Shown: positions 1 through 6,705, counted from the stretch's first letter. The stretch is DNA of 10,398 nt from Clostridia bacterium (GCA_017540285.1 JAFYBI010000394.1:1-10398), one strand, 5' to 3'. Notes: a model not told the origin generated them from the sequence alone. Numbers and translations are program-made.

Positions 1-726
1 CTGAAATTCGACTGGAACGGGAAGGACGCGATCCCGCTCAGCCGCAAGGCGATCACCGAGAACGAGGAGATCTACAACAAGGAGCAGGTCCGCAACGAGA
101 TGTTCCTGCACCTCGGCTACTACGCGACGGAATCGAGCGGCCACAACAGCGAATACAACTGGTGGTTCCGCAAGCGTCCGGATCTGATCGAAAAGTACTG
201 CACGCACGGCACCAACTGGAATCCGGGCCACGACGCCCTCGAGAGAAGAAAGGCCGTGCGGGACGAGACCACCGAGGAGCGGCACACCCGGGAGTTCGGC
301 AGCTTTGATCTCGCGTCGTTCCCGCTCGCGCGCGGCGAGGAATATGCCGCGTACATCTTCAACGCCGTCTTCGGGGACAACGAAATGTTCCACTTCAACG
401 GCAACGTCCGCAACTTCGGCCTGATCGACAACCTGCCCGCGGGGTGCTGCGTGGAGGTGCCCGTTCTCGCATCGAAGCGCGGACTCGAGCCGATCCACGT
501 CGGCGCGCTTCCGCCGCAGCTGGCCGCGCTCAACAACGTCTCCGCGGCGTGCGAAGAGCTGGCGGTGGCGGGCGGCCTGGAACGCGATCCGCAGAAGATC
601 TACTGGTCCTGCCTGTACGATCCGCTCACGGCGTCCGTGTGCTCGATGGCGGAGATCCGGGAAATGGTCTCGCGCCTCTTTGAAGCCAACCGCGACTGGC
701 TGCCCGGCTGGACGAAATTCAACTGA
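1..726 (+). CDS. GH4 family glycosidase (alpha-glucosidase/alpha-galactosidase type), 3' part
   Basis: The start lies upstream of the window; 241 codons are visible, open in frame from base 1 and ending with TGA at 724-726. The protein matches the C-terminal half of glycoside hydrolase family 4: a YYATESSGHNSEY block (about visible residues 40-52), the RPDLIEKYCTHG stretch, and near the end an N.P.GCCVEVPVLASKRG segment followed by LPPQLAALNN, all typical of the GH4 C-terminal domain. Known GH4 enzymes are cytosolic, use NAD and a divalent metal (usually Mn), and cleave alpha- or beta-glycosides by a redox-elimination mechanism. The NAD-binding Rossmann region and the Cys/His metal ligands lie in the unseen N-terminal half, so they cannot be checked. 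The WFRKRPDLIEKY type resembles alpha-galactosidase or alpha-glucosidase (MelA-like) members more than 6-phospho-glycosidases, but the substrate is uncertain. A carbohydrate-degradation role fits the glycosidase operon that converges on it. Confidence 0.9.
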   Translation: MKFDWNGKDAIPLSRKAITENEEIYNKEQVRNEMFLHLGYYATESSGHNSEYNWWFRKRPDLIEKYCTHGTNWNPGHDALERRKAVRDETTEERHTREFGSFDLASFPLARGEEYAAYIFNAVFGDNEMFHFNGNVRNFGLIDNLPAGCCVEVPVLASKRGLEPIHVGALPPQLAALNNVSAACEELAVAGGLERDPQKIYWSCLYDPLTASVCSMAEIREMVSRLFEANRDWLPGWTKFN

Positions 727-736
727 GGAACCGAGA

Positions 737-790
737 AAAGGCTTTCGCTCCTGCCGGATCCGGCGGGAAACGGAAGCCTTTCCGTTTTCA
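737..790 (+). terminator. Intrinsic terminator between convergent genes
   Basis: Eleven bases at 737-747 pair with 771-781 (one G-U pair). Nested inside is a second GC-rich hairpin at about 751-767, CTGCCG/CGGCGGG around a GATC loop. The stem runs into TTTCCGTTTT on the plus strand, so it should end the GH4 transcript, which stops 11 bases before the stem. On the minus strand the exit side is only moderately T-rich (TTTTCTC). It could therefore also end the 826-3701 operon, but less efficiently. No other feature is seen in the gap between the two stop codons. Confidence 0.8.
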
Positions 791-825
791 GACGGGGGAA
801 GGGAGCCGTCCCCGCGCCGCACGGA

Positions 826-1407
826 TCACAGCGTCTCTTCCTTCCCGTGCGCGTAAAAAATGCGTTTCGGATGCGCCGCGAGGATCCGCTCCCAATCCTG
901 CCGGACCGCGGCGTCTTCTCCGTACGCCGGCAGGACCGCGCGCCGCTCGAGGTCTCCGACGAAAGCGTCCCCGCCGTCGAGAAGGACGGAGATGCTGTCG
1001 CGGCTGTGGCTGGGGGTGGAGACGATCTCCCCCGCGATCCCCATTTTGCCGAGAAACGCCCGGCTTCCGGCGCAGGGGAAGAGGACGGCCTCCCGCTCGT
1101 CGATCGGTTCCCACCGGAGCCGCGGCTCGCGTGCGAAGATGGGATCGGACGCGTGCACGTCCGCCGTCTGGGTATCCGCGAGCAGCAGCGTCACGCCCTG
1201 CCGCATCAAGGCGGAGATCAGGCCGATGTGGTCCGGGTGATAGTGGGTCGCGAGGACGAAGCGGATGTCGCGCACCACGACGCCCGCCGCCTTGATCGCC
1301 CGCCAGAAGGCAGGCAGCGTTCCCGCCCGGTCGGTGTCGACGAGCAGATACCCGCCCGCGCCTCCGAGCAGGAACGTATTCGTGTTTCCGTAGGTCAGCC
1401 GGATCAT
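826..1407 (-). CDS. Metallo-beta-lactamase-fold metal-dependent hydrolase
   Basis: This 193-aa protein has the MBL-fold signature THYHPDH at residues 54-60 (His55, His57, Asp59, His60). Further likely ligands are His134 in PSHSRDS, Asp152 in FVGDL and His187 in FYAHGKE near the C-terminus. That is a full set for a binuclear metal centre. The family hydrolyses thioesters, phosphodiesters, lactones and other bonds, so the substrate cannot be read from the sequence. The protein is small and cytosolic, with no signal peptide or extra domain. Its ATG overlaps the stop of the upstream glycosidase gene by four bases (ATGA), and a GAGGAA sequence lies just before it, so the two genes are almost certainly co-transcribed and translationally coupled. 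A role in the same catabolic process is an inference from that coupling. Confidence 0.85.
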   Translation of the reverse strand: MIRLTYGNTNTFLLGGAGGYLLVDTDRAGTLPAFWRAIKAAGVVVRDIRFVLATHYHPDHIGLISALMRQGVTLLLADTQTADVHASDPIFAREPRLRWEPIDEREAVLFPCAGSRAFLGKMGIAGEIVSTPSHSRDSISVLLDGGDAFVGDLERRAVLPAYGEDAAVRQDWERILAAHPKRIFYAHGKEETL

Positions 1408-3701
1408 GTTTCCTCACCGCCCGGCATGCCGGACACGCACTCCCTTCCGCACAGCCGGACGTCGAAGCGGACGTCCGTTTTGTCGGGATCGCAGAGGATG
1501 CCGTAGAGCGTGAGCGTTTTCCCGGAATCACAGGGCGCGAGGGGCAGGTAGAAGGTGTGGTTCGCGTCGCCGCGCCGGACGAGGTGTTCCCAGACATTCG
1601 ACTGGTATGCCGGCGCGCGGTCGGGAAAACCGACGGGCTCGCCCGTGCCGATATCCGCGGCACACCACGCGCATTCCCATCCGTGCGTGCCTTCCGCGGC
1701 GACGGCGAGATAATCCCCCGCATGGATCGCGGGAAGCGTGACGGTCAGGCTGTGTACGGCGGCGGGCCGGCAGCGGGAGGGATGCGGCTGGAGATTGTTC
1801 GCGAAGGGCTTCACCGGCGCGATCTCCCGCCCGTCCTTGAGGAAGCGGATCGCGTAGATGCGGTCCATCGGCTCCGGCAGGCGGAAGCGGCGCAGCTTCC
1901 CGACCGGATAGCACACGGTCAGGAGGCGGCCCTTCACCGGTATGATGCTGTGGATGCTGAAGCGGACGGCGGGAGAGACGAAGGCGGGATCCTTCACCGT
2001 GACCTCGGCCCGGCCGGTGGTCTTCCACGAAGCAATCCCCTCGGAATACTCGCCGGATTCCGGGAGGATGGCGGCGGGCACCTCCGGGATCGCATCGTCC
2101 GGCGCGAAGCAGTCGATCTCCACGGCGTCGCAGTCGAGCACGGCGCCGGCGTCGACGCGCAGACATCCGCCGAGGATCCGGAGACCGCCCGCATAGGTGC
2201 GGGACATCCCGTCGAAGAAGGTGTCCGGGCGTCCGTCGAAGGCGAAGGCCGCTTCCGTGCCGCGGGCGAGATAGGTTTCCTGCGCGAAGAAGGCGTCCCG
2301 GCAGGCGTTGACCTCGGGGACGGCGGAGGGACCGGAGCGGCGGATCGAGCGAGCCTCGAGCGAATCGTTGTCCGCGCCGAACATGGCTGCCTCGAGCAGT
2401 TCCGCCGCGCGCGCGGGCGTGACGTCCGCCGGCTTCATGCTGCCGAGGAGGACGGGGGGAGCGGACAGCGCTGCGGAACGCACCTCGACGGGCGAGCCGT
2501 CCGGCGCCTCCCGGATCACGCGGTAGGCACGGCCCTCGAGAACGGGGAAGGCTTCCTCCGGGCGCGCGATCTCAAAGAGATAGGCGCGGAAGGGAGCAAG
2601 CGTCACCTCGGTTTCGCCGTCCGCGGGGAAATCGCCGAGGAGCTCTTCCGTCGGATAGCGGCGGATCAGGCGGACCGGACCGTCTCCTTCGATCCCGCAT
2701 TCCCGGAAGGAAAGCGTGAGCGTCCGGGGCGTCCAGGTGTCGTTGCCCGTGACGACGAACCGATGGGATCCGGAGCCGCGCGAAACGGCGGACGGACCGT
2801 AGGAGGCGGGCAGCGGGAAGCCGTCGACGAGGAGGGGCGCGGCCTGCCGGTGCAGGTTGAAGATCCGGGCGAGCAGGGGATATTCGTCGTCGCGGAGGAA
2901 CCACGGGTTGCCGTAGATCTCCGGCGCGAGGATCATGGAGCGGCCGAAGGCCTGATAGATCAGGTCGTCCCCGAAATAGTCGAGGGAGGAGGAGAGGCAG
3001 ACGCCGTGGTCCTCCGCCAGCCGCTCGAGCCCGTCGGGACCGATCGGAAGCCCGCGGTCGAAGATCCAGGCGCGGTGGTGCAGGCCGGTCTTCGTGTTGG
3101 CGGAGTGGACGTCGACGTAGGTCTCCGCGCCCTGCCAGAGGAAGGTGGTGACGTATTTCTCGGCGGAGTAGAGGTTCAGCCGGTGATTGAGGACGATGAG
3201 GTCGGGGGAATACCGCCGGCATTCCCGGAGCATTTTGCCGAAGATCTCGGCCTTTTCCGGGCGCAGGACCCCGCAGACGCCGTCCAGCTTGAAGAGCGCG
3301 AAGCGGTAGTCCCGGCAGAGTCCGACCAGGAATCCGTACCGCGCGGCTTCCTCCTCCGGCGTGTCCCCGAACCCGTCCGGGGAGCCCCAGAGTCCCATGC
3401 GGATCCCGGCTTTCGCGGCAGCTTCCGCGACGGGGGCGTAGCCGCGGGGGTACTGGCGGCGGAATTTCTCGCCGTTCGGGTCGCCGTAGCCCATCGACGC
3501 GCCGTCGAAGTTGCCCGCGTCCCAGGCGTAGATGCGGATCTGCATCCCGTATTCCCTCTTCAGCCAGGCGAAGAAGGCGAGATTGGTCAGGGTCTGGGCC
3601 TCCGTGGAGCCCTCGTTGGTGTTGTTGATCCAGGAGAAATACTGCGGTACCGACGGCGTGCGGCTGTCGGCTCCGGCGTCGGCGACTGTTTTTTTCGGCA
3701 T
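1404..3701 (-). CDS. Large TIM-barrel glycosidase-like protein (alpha-galactosidase clan) with discoidin-like module
   Basis: This 765-aa protein has no signal peptide or membrane segment, so it is probably cytosolic. The N-terminal ~300 residues read as a (beta/alpha)8 glycosidase barrel: YFSWINNTNEGST (21-33), IYAWDAGNFDG (57-67), IRMGLWGSPDG (100-110) and LFKLDG (136-141). The last resembles the nucleophile strand of GH27/GH36 enzymes, making Asp140 the candidate nucleophile. Acid/base candidates are Asp241, Asp245 and Asp246 in LDYFGDD. A beta-sandwich region follows to about 380. Around 485-600 an AFDGRPDTFFDG motif and a following hydrophobic strand resemble an F5/8 type C (discoidin) carbohydrate-binding module; the rest is beta-rich and unassigned. 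The start is supported by GGAGG at 3710-3714, eight bases upstream. I cannot place it in a named GH family. It could be a divergent GH36-like enzyme or an uncharacterised family. Confidence 0.7.
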   Translation of the reverse strand: MPKKTVADAGADSRTPSVPQYFSWINNTNEGSTEAQTLTNLAFFAWLKREYGMQIRIYAWDAGNFDGASMGYGDPNGEKFRRQYPRGYAPVAEAAAKAGIRMGLWGSPDGFGDTPEEEAARYGFLVGLCRDYRFALFKLDGVCGVLRPEKAEIFGKMLRECRRYSPDLIVLNHRLNLYSAEKYVTTFLWQGAETYVDVHSANTKTGLHHRAWIFDRGLPIGPDGLERLAEDHGVCLSSSLDYFGDDLIYQAFGRSMILAPEIYGNPWFLRDDEYPLLARIFNLHRQAAPLLVDGFPLPASYGPSAVSRGSGSHRFVVTGNDTWTPRTLTLSFRECGIEGDGPVRLIRRYPTEELLGDFPADGETEVTLAPFRAYLFEIARPEEAFPVLEGRAYRVIREAPDGSPVEVRSAALSAPPVLLGSMKPADVTPARAAELLEAAMFGADNDSLEARSIRRSGPSAVPEVNACRDAFFAQETYLARGTEAAFAFDGRPDTFFDGMSRTYAGGLRILGGCLRVDAGAVLDCDAVEIDCFAPDDAIPEVPAAILPESGEYSEGIASWKTTGRAEVTVKDPAFVSPAVRFSIHSIIPVKGRLLTVCYPVGKLRRFRLPEPMDRIYAIRFLKDGREIAPVKPFANNLQPHPSRCRPAAVHSLTVTLPAIHAGDYLAVAAEGTHGWECAWCAADIGTGEPVGFPDRAPAYQSNVWEHLVRRGDANHTFYLPLAPCDSGKTLTLYGILCDPDKTDVRFDVRLCGRECVSGMPGGEET

Positions 3702-3713
3702 GATGACGTCCTC

Positions 3714-3733
3714 CGTGAGCGTTTTCGTTCACG
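3714..3733 (-). promoter_or_regulatory. Imperfect inverted repeat over the predicted start site: operator or 5' hairpin
   Basis: On the minus strand an 8-4-8 inverted repeat, CGTGAACG-AAAA-CGCTCACG, has one mismatch that would be a G-U pair in RNA. It begins about 4 bases after the -10 element and ends against the Shine-Dalgarno of the glycosidase gene. This is a classic place for a repressor operator, for example of a LacI- or GntR-type sugar regulator; none is encoded in the window. It could equally be a small 5' hairpin in the mRNA. Confidence 0.4.
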
Positions 3734-3736
3734 CGT

Positions 3737-3765
3737 ATTATACCACGGATCGGCCCCTCTGGCAA
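3737..3765 (-). promoter_or_regulatory. Sigma-70-type promoter for the glycosidase/MBL operon
   Basis: On the minus strand, TTGCCA (3765-3760) is followed by a 17-base spacer and a perfect TATAAT (3742-3737). A TG one base upstream of the TATAAT makes it an extended -10. Transcription should start near 3730 and give a leader of about 30 bases before the ATG at 3701. Element match and spacing are both close to consensus. Confidence 0.85.
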
Positions 3766-3940
3766 TCCCCCGCGGAAGAAAAACCGCGCGGAGCGCCGCG
3801 TTGTGCTCTGACAGGCGGCGGGGCCGATATGCCCGGGATGAGCAAAAGCCTGTCCCGCCGGCGAGGCCCTCTTCGCCATCCTGCATAAAGCTTCACCGCA
3901 GAAAACTTCGCGATTCGGGCGGATTTCAGCCGTTTTCCCC
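3766..3940. other. Divergent intergenic region, no gene recognised
   Basis: This stretch separates the two divergent promoters. Short open frames cross it on both strands, but none has a convincing ribosome site or recognisable product. It holds inverted repeats: 3811-3816 with 3848-3853 (ACAGGC/GCCTGT), 3816-3822 with 3854-3860 (CGGCGGG/CCCGCCG), and a CCCGGG palindrome at 3832-3837. The first two cross each other and cannot both form as simple hairpins. They may be regulator-binding sites or part of an unrecognised RNA; no function is visible. Confidence 0.5.
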
Positions 3941-3969
3941 TTGACAGAAAATGCAAAACCGAGTATAAT
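3941..3969 (+). promoter_or_regulatory. Perfect-consensus sigma-70-type promoter for purA
   Basis: TTGACA at 3941-3946 and TATAAT at 3964-3969 are both exact matches to the vegetative consensus, with the optimal 17-base spacing. The predicted start site is about 3976, giving a leader of roughly 108 bases before the purA ATG. Such a strong promoter in front of a biosynthetic gene suggests that control is exerted later, in the leader. Confidence 0.92.
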
Positions 3970-3976
3970 ATGACCA

Positions 3977-4083
3977 GATGAGCAATGGCGTTCATTCCGA
4001 GAGAGGCGGGAATGGGCGCATTTTCTCTTTTCGCGGGGATCGGCGGATCCTCGCGGGATCATGTTCGGAATCGAGGTATCGCT
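3977..4083 (+). promoter_or_regulatory. Structured purA leader, candidate transcription attenuator
   Basis: Two strong hairpins fill the leader. The first pairs 3988-3998 with 4009-4019 (11 bp including two G-U pairs, 10-base loop) and is followed at once by ATTTTCTCTTTT (4020-4031), which together look like an intrinsic terminator. The second pairs 4032-4041 with 4046-4055 (10 bp, one G-U, GGCG loop). ATTCCGA at 3994-4000, inside the first stem, is also perfectly complementary to TCGGAAT at 4065-4071 next to the ribosome site. This offers an alternative fold that would break the terminator. No purine riboswitch core or tandem hexaloop hairpins are visible. The purA ribosome site GAGG lies at 4073-4076. 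Confidence 0.5.
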
Positions 4084-5364
4084 ATGAAAACATGCGCGGT
4101 CGTCGGCATCAACTGGGGCGACGAGGGCAAGGGAAGAATGGTCGATCTGCTGGCCGAGAACTACGACGTCGTCGTGCGTTATCAGGGCGGCGGGAACGCG
4201 GGTCACACGGTCGTCAACGAGCGGGGCCGGTTCGCTCTGCATCTGCTTCCGTCCGGGGTATTCCGGGAAGGGGTCATGAACATCCTCGGGAACGGCGTCG
4301 CGCTGGACCCGGAGAACCTTTTGACGGAGATCGAGACCCTCGCGAAAGCGGGCGTCGCCGTCACGCCGGACAATCTGGCCGTCAGCGAGCGGGCGTCGCT
4401 GTTCCTGCCGTGGCACCGCCGTCTCGACGAGCTCGAGGAAAAGCGGCTCGCGGACCGGCAGTACGGGTCGACGAAGCAGGGCATCGCGCCGTTCTACGCC
4501 GACAAAGCCGCGAAAAAGACCGTCCTCGCCGGGGAGCTCTTTCACCCGGAGGAGCTGCGGGAACACCTCGCGGAGCTGCTCGCCTGGAAGAACCTCACGC
4601 TGACGGGCGTTTACGGGGCCGAGCCGGTCACGGCGGATGAGATCGGCCGATGGGTCCGCGATTTCTGCGAACCGCTGAAACCGTTCGTGCGCGATACGGG
4701 CAGGATCCTGCGCGAGGCGGCGGCGAACGGGAAGAGCATCCTCTTCGAGGCACAGCTCGGCGCGCTGCGGGACATCGACTACGGCATCGTCCCCTACACC
4801 ACGTCGTCGAATACGCTCGCGGCCTACGCGCCGATCGGAGCAGGCCTGCCGACCTTGAAGATCGACGAGGTCGTCGGCGTCGTGAAGGCATATTCCACCT
4901 GCGTCGGCGAGGGGCCGTTCGTGTGCGAACTCTTCGGCGCGGAAGCGGACAGATTGCGGGAGGCCGGCGCGGAGTACGGCGCGAAAACGGGCAGGCCCCG
5001 CCGCGTCGGACCGCTGGATCTCGTGGCGACCCGTTACGGCGTCGAGATGCAGGGGGCGACCGCGCTGGCCCTGACCAAGCTCGACGTGCTGAGCGATCTC
5101 GACGAGATTCCGGTCTGCGTCGGGTATGAGATCGGCGGACAGGTCACGGATCGCTTCCCGTTCCCGACGGAGCTTGCGGGTGCGAAGCCCGTGTTCGAGA
5201 CCGTGCCCGGCTGGGGATGCGATCTCTCGGGCGCGCGGAAATGGGAAGAGCTTCCCGCGGCGGCACGGGCGTATGTGACGATGCTCGAGGAGGCCGTCGG
5301 CTGCCCGGTGACGTACATTTCCGTCGGGCCGGAGCGGGAGAGCCTTGTGGTGAGAGAGCGATGA
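4084..5364 (+). CDS. purA: Adenylosuccinate synthetase
   Basis: PurA joins IMP and aspartate using GTP to make adenylosuccinate, the first committed step from IMP to AMP, in the cytosol. The 426-aa length is normal for the family. Motifs seen are WGDEGKG (11-17) with the expected catalytic Asp13, GGGNAGHTVV with His41, TKQGIAPFYADK, FEAQLGALRDIDYG, TTSSNT, VGEGPF and GPLDLVATRYG. The numbering of Asp13 and His41 matches the E. coli enzyme, which supports the ATG at 4084; so does GAGG seven bases upstream. An in-frame ATG at 3985 would add 33 unconserved residues through the structured leader and lacks a good ribosome site. The TKQGIAPFY and FEAQLG variants fit the clostridial branch of the family. 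The gene is led by a perfect-consensus promoter and possible attenuator. The GS-like gene follows after 174 bases with no clear terminator between, so read-through is plausible. Confidence 0.97.
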   Translation: MKTCAVVGINWGDEGKGRMVDLLAENYDVVVRYQGGGNAGHTVVNERGRFALHLLPSGVFREGVMNILGNGVALDPENLLTEIETLAKAGVAVTPDNLAVSERASLFLPWHRRLDELEEKRLADRQYGSTKQGIAPFYADKAAKKTVLAGELFHPEELREHLAELLAWKNLTLTGVYGAEPVTADEIGRWVRDFCEPLKPFVRDTGRILREAAANGKSILFEAQLGALRDIDYGIVPYTTSSNTLAAYAPIGAGLPTLKIDEVVGVVKAYSTCVGEGPFVCELFGAEADRLREAGAEYGAKTGRPRRVGPLDLVATRYGVEMQGATALALTKLDVLSDLDEIPVCVGYEIGGQVTDRFPFPTELAGAKPVFETVPGWGCDLSGARKWEELPAAARAYVTMLEEAVGCPVTYISVGPERESLVVRER

Positions 5365-5538
5365 TTGCTTCGCAGGTGATGAGCGCCTGCGGCGCGCCGG
5401 GGAACGGTGAACACGTTTTCGTTTCTCAACTTCGCGAAGCGATTCATCACTTGCCGTACAGCGGGAATCATCCCTGTAAACGTAAACGCGCGCAGCGTCC
5501 ATCACTCTTCAGCATACTGATCAAGAAGGAGTAACACC
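5365..5538 (+). promoter_or_regulatory. Structured 174-base leader before the GS-like gene
   Basis: There is no gene here; the open frames crossing it are shadows. Two alternative folds use the same left arm. A local hairpin pairs 5371-5378 with 5384-5391 (8 bp, ATGAG loop). A long-range stem pairs 5372-5382 with 5444-5454 (11 bp, one G-U). A further hairpin at 5457-5478 pairs TACAG with CTGTA plus GG with CC. None is followed by a good T-tract, so this is not an obvious terminator. A weak promoter candidate is TTGCCG (5451) and TGTAAA (5475) with an 18-base spacer. The ribosome site AAGGAG at 5526-5531 sits seven bases before the ATG. The leader could be the target of the ANTAR regulator encoded downstream, but I see no tandem hexaloop hairpins with the A1/G4 pattern. 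Confidence 0.4.
5475..5487 (+). promoter_or_regulatory. Possible cre-like site
   Basis: TGTAAACGTAAAC fits the core of the Firmicutes catabolite-responsive element (TGNAANCGNWNNC), but not the flanking A/T positions. It also contains a direct repeat of GTAAAC. It lies about 50 bases before the GS-like gene. A chance match is quite possible because the consensus is loose. Confidence 0.2.
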
Positions 5539-6705
5539 ATGAATTATACCGCCGACGAGGTGCTGGAATACGTCCGGGAAGAGGACGTGAAATTCATCCG
5601 GCTGGCGTTCTGCGACGTGACCGGAAAACCGAAAAATCTGTCCGTGATGCCGGACGAGCTGCCGCGGGCCCTCGAGCGGGGATGCCCGTTCTATCCGGCT
5701 GCCGTGCGGGGATTCGACGGGGCGGGCAGTCTCCTCCTGCATCCCGATCCGACGACGCTGTCGGTGCTCCCGTGGCGTCCCGATCACGGGCGCGTGGTGC
5801 GGATGTATTCGACCGGCACGAAGCCGGACGGCGCGCCGCATCCCGCGGACACCCGGAGCCTGCTCCGATCCGCGGTACAGACGGCGGAGCGCGCGGGGGT
5901 GCGGTTCCGCTTCGGCGCGCAGCAGACGTTCTATCTCTTCCGGCTCGACGAGGAGGGCAATCCCACGAAGGAACCCTACGACCGCGCGGGCTATATGGAC
6001 ATCGCGCCTGAGGACCGCGGCGAGAACGTGCGGCGGGAGATCTGCCTGACGCTCGAGCAGATGGGGATCCGGCCCGAGAGCTCCTGTCATGAGGAGGGGC
6101 CCGGGCAGAACAAGATCGATTTCCGCTTTTCGGACGCGCTCGAGGCCGCCGACAACGCCATGACCTTCCGCACCGTCGTCCGGACCGCGGCGCACCGCAA
6201 CGGCCTTGCGGCGGACTTCTCCCCCAAGCCGCTCGGAGACGCGCCCGGCAACGGCTGTCACATCAACCTCTCCGTGGAACCGCTCACGCCGTCCGCGAGC
6301 GCGAAGGAGGACCTGCTGGAGCCCGCCCTCGCCGGGATCCTTTCCGAGATCGCCGCGATGACCGTGTTCCTCGATCCGGCGGAGGCTTCCTATCTGCGCC
6401 TCTCGGGCCGTCCGGTGACAAAGATCGGCTGGTCGGACGAGGATCGCTCGGGGCTCGTCTGGATGCAGAAGGGACGCGCCGAGCTCCGCTCTCCCGATCC
6501 GGAGACCAATCCCTATCTCGCCTTTGCCCTGCTCGTGCTGGCGGGCGTCAGGGGGATCGGAGCGGGTCTCTCGCTGCCGGAAGCCGGCGGATCGTCCGGG
6601 ACCCTGCCCGCCTCGCTCGTCGAGGCAAAACAGGCGGCTTCGGAGAGCGTATTCATCCGGGAAAACCTGCCGGAAGCGGTCCGCAGGGCATACGGCTGCC
6701 GGTAA
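5539..6705 (+). CDS. Glutamine-synthetase-like protein, probably catalytically degenerate
   Basis: This 388-aa protein has the GS fold throughout: a beta-grasp N-domain (FIRLAFCDVTGKPKNLSV, 19-36), LSVLPWRP (74-81), GPGQNKIDF (187-195), PGNGCHINLS (236-245), a YLRL block (285-288) and ELRSPDPETNPYLAFA (315-330). It is short compared with classical GlnA (about 440-470), like a clostridial short GS branch. Several metal ligands are changed. The usual GPExEF reads GAQQTF, giving Gln128 and Thr130 for two Glu; QNEI reads QNKI, giving Lys192 for Glu. Retained are Glu185, His241, Glu315, Arg286, Arg303 and Arg317. The CDI motif after the beta-grasp is also missing (RMYST, 88-92). The substrate-side pocket thus seems partly kept while the catalytic metal site is lost, suggesting a non-catalytic regulator or sensor. 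It precedes an ANTAR regulator by 54 bases. Family assignment is firm; loss of activity is inferred. Confidence 0.9.
   Translation: MNYTADEVLEYVREEDVKFIRLAFCDVTGKPKNLSVMPDELPRALERGCPFYPAAVRGFDGAGSLLLHPDPTTLSVLPWRPDHGRVVRMYSTGTKPDGAPHPADTRSLLRSAVQTAERAGVRFRFGAQQTFYLFRLDEEGNPTKEPYDRAGYMDIAPEDRGENVRREICLTLEQMGIRPESSCHEEGPGQNKIDFRFSDALEAADNAMTFRTVVRTAAHRNGLAADFSPKPLGDAPGNGCHINLSVEPLTPSASAKEDLLEPALAGILSEIAAMTVFLDPAEASYLRLSGRPVTKIGWSDEDRSGLVWMQKGRAELRSPDPETNPYLAFALLVLAGVRGIGAGLSLPEAGGSSGTLPASLVEAKQAASESVFIRENLPEAVRRAYGCR

Noticed and set aside
1557..3944. 795-codon plus-strand open frame opposite the glycosidase gene
   Set aside because: Low-complexity shadow composition with no motifs; the minus strand here has a promoter, ribosome site and recognisable protein.
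3985..4083. Upstream in-frame ATG that would extend PurA by 33 residues
   Set aside because: The extension is unconserved, lies within strong leader hairpins and lacks a good ribosome site; starting at 4084 puts the catalytic residues at Asp13 and His41 as in E. coli PurA.
3977..4083. Purine (guanine/adenine) riboswitch before purA
   Set aside because: The conserved three-way-junction core and loop sequences are not visible.
5391..5398. GGCGCGCC palindrome
   Set aside because: An 8-base palindrome of this composition is expected by chance in such GC-rich DNA.
2572..5505. Very long minus-strand open frame (977 codons) across the glycosidase gene, the divergent region and purA
   Set aside because: It is antisense to or out of frame with well-supported genes, is rich in Arg/Pro/Ala as expected of GC-rich shadow frames, and shows no recognisable domain.
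5365..5538. T-box leader or a known glutamine riboswitch
   Set aside because: No T-box consensus sequence and no recognisable glnA-motif core could be found.
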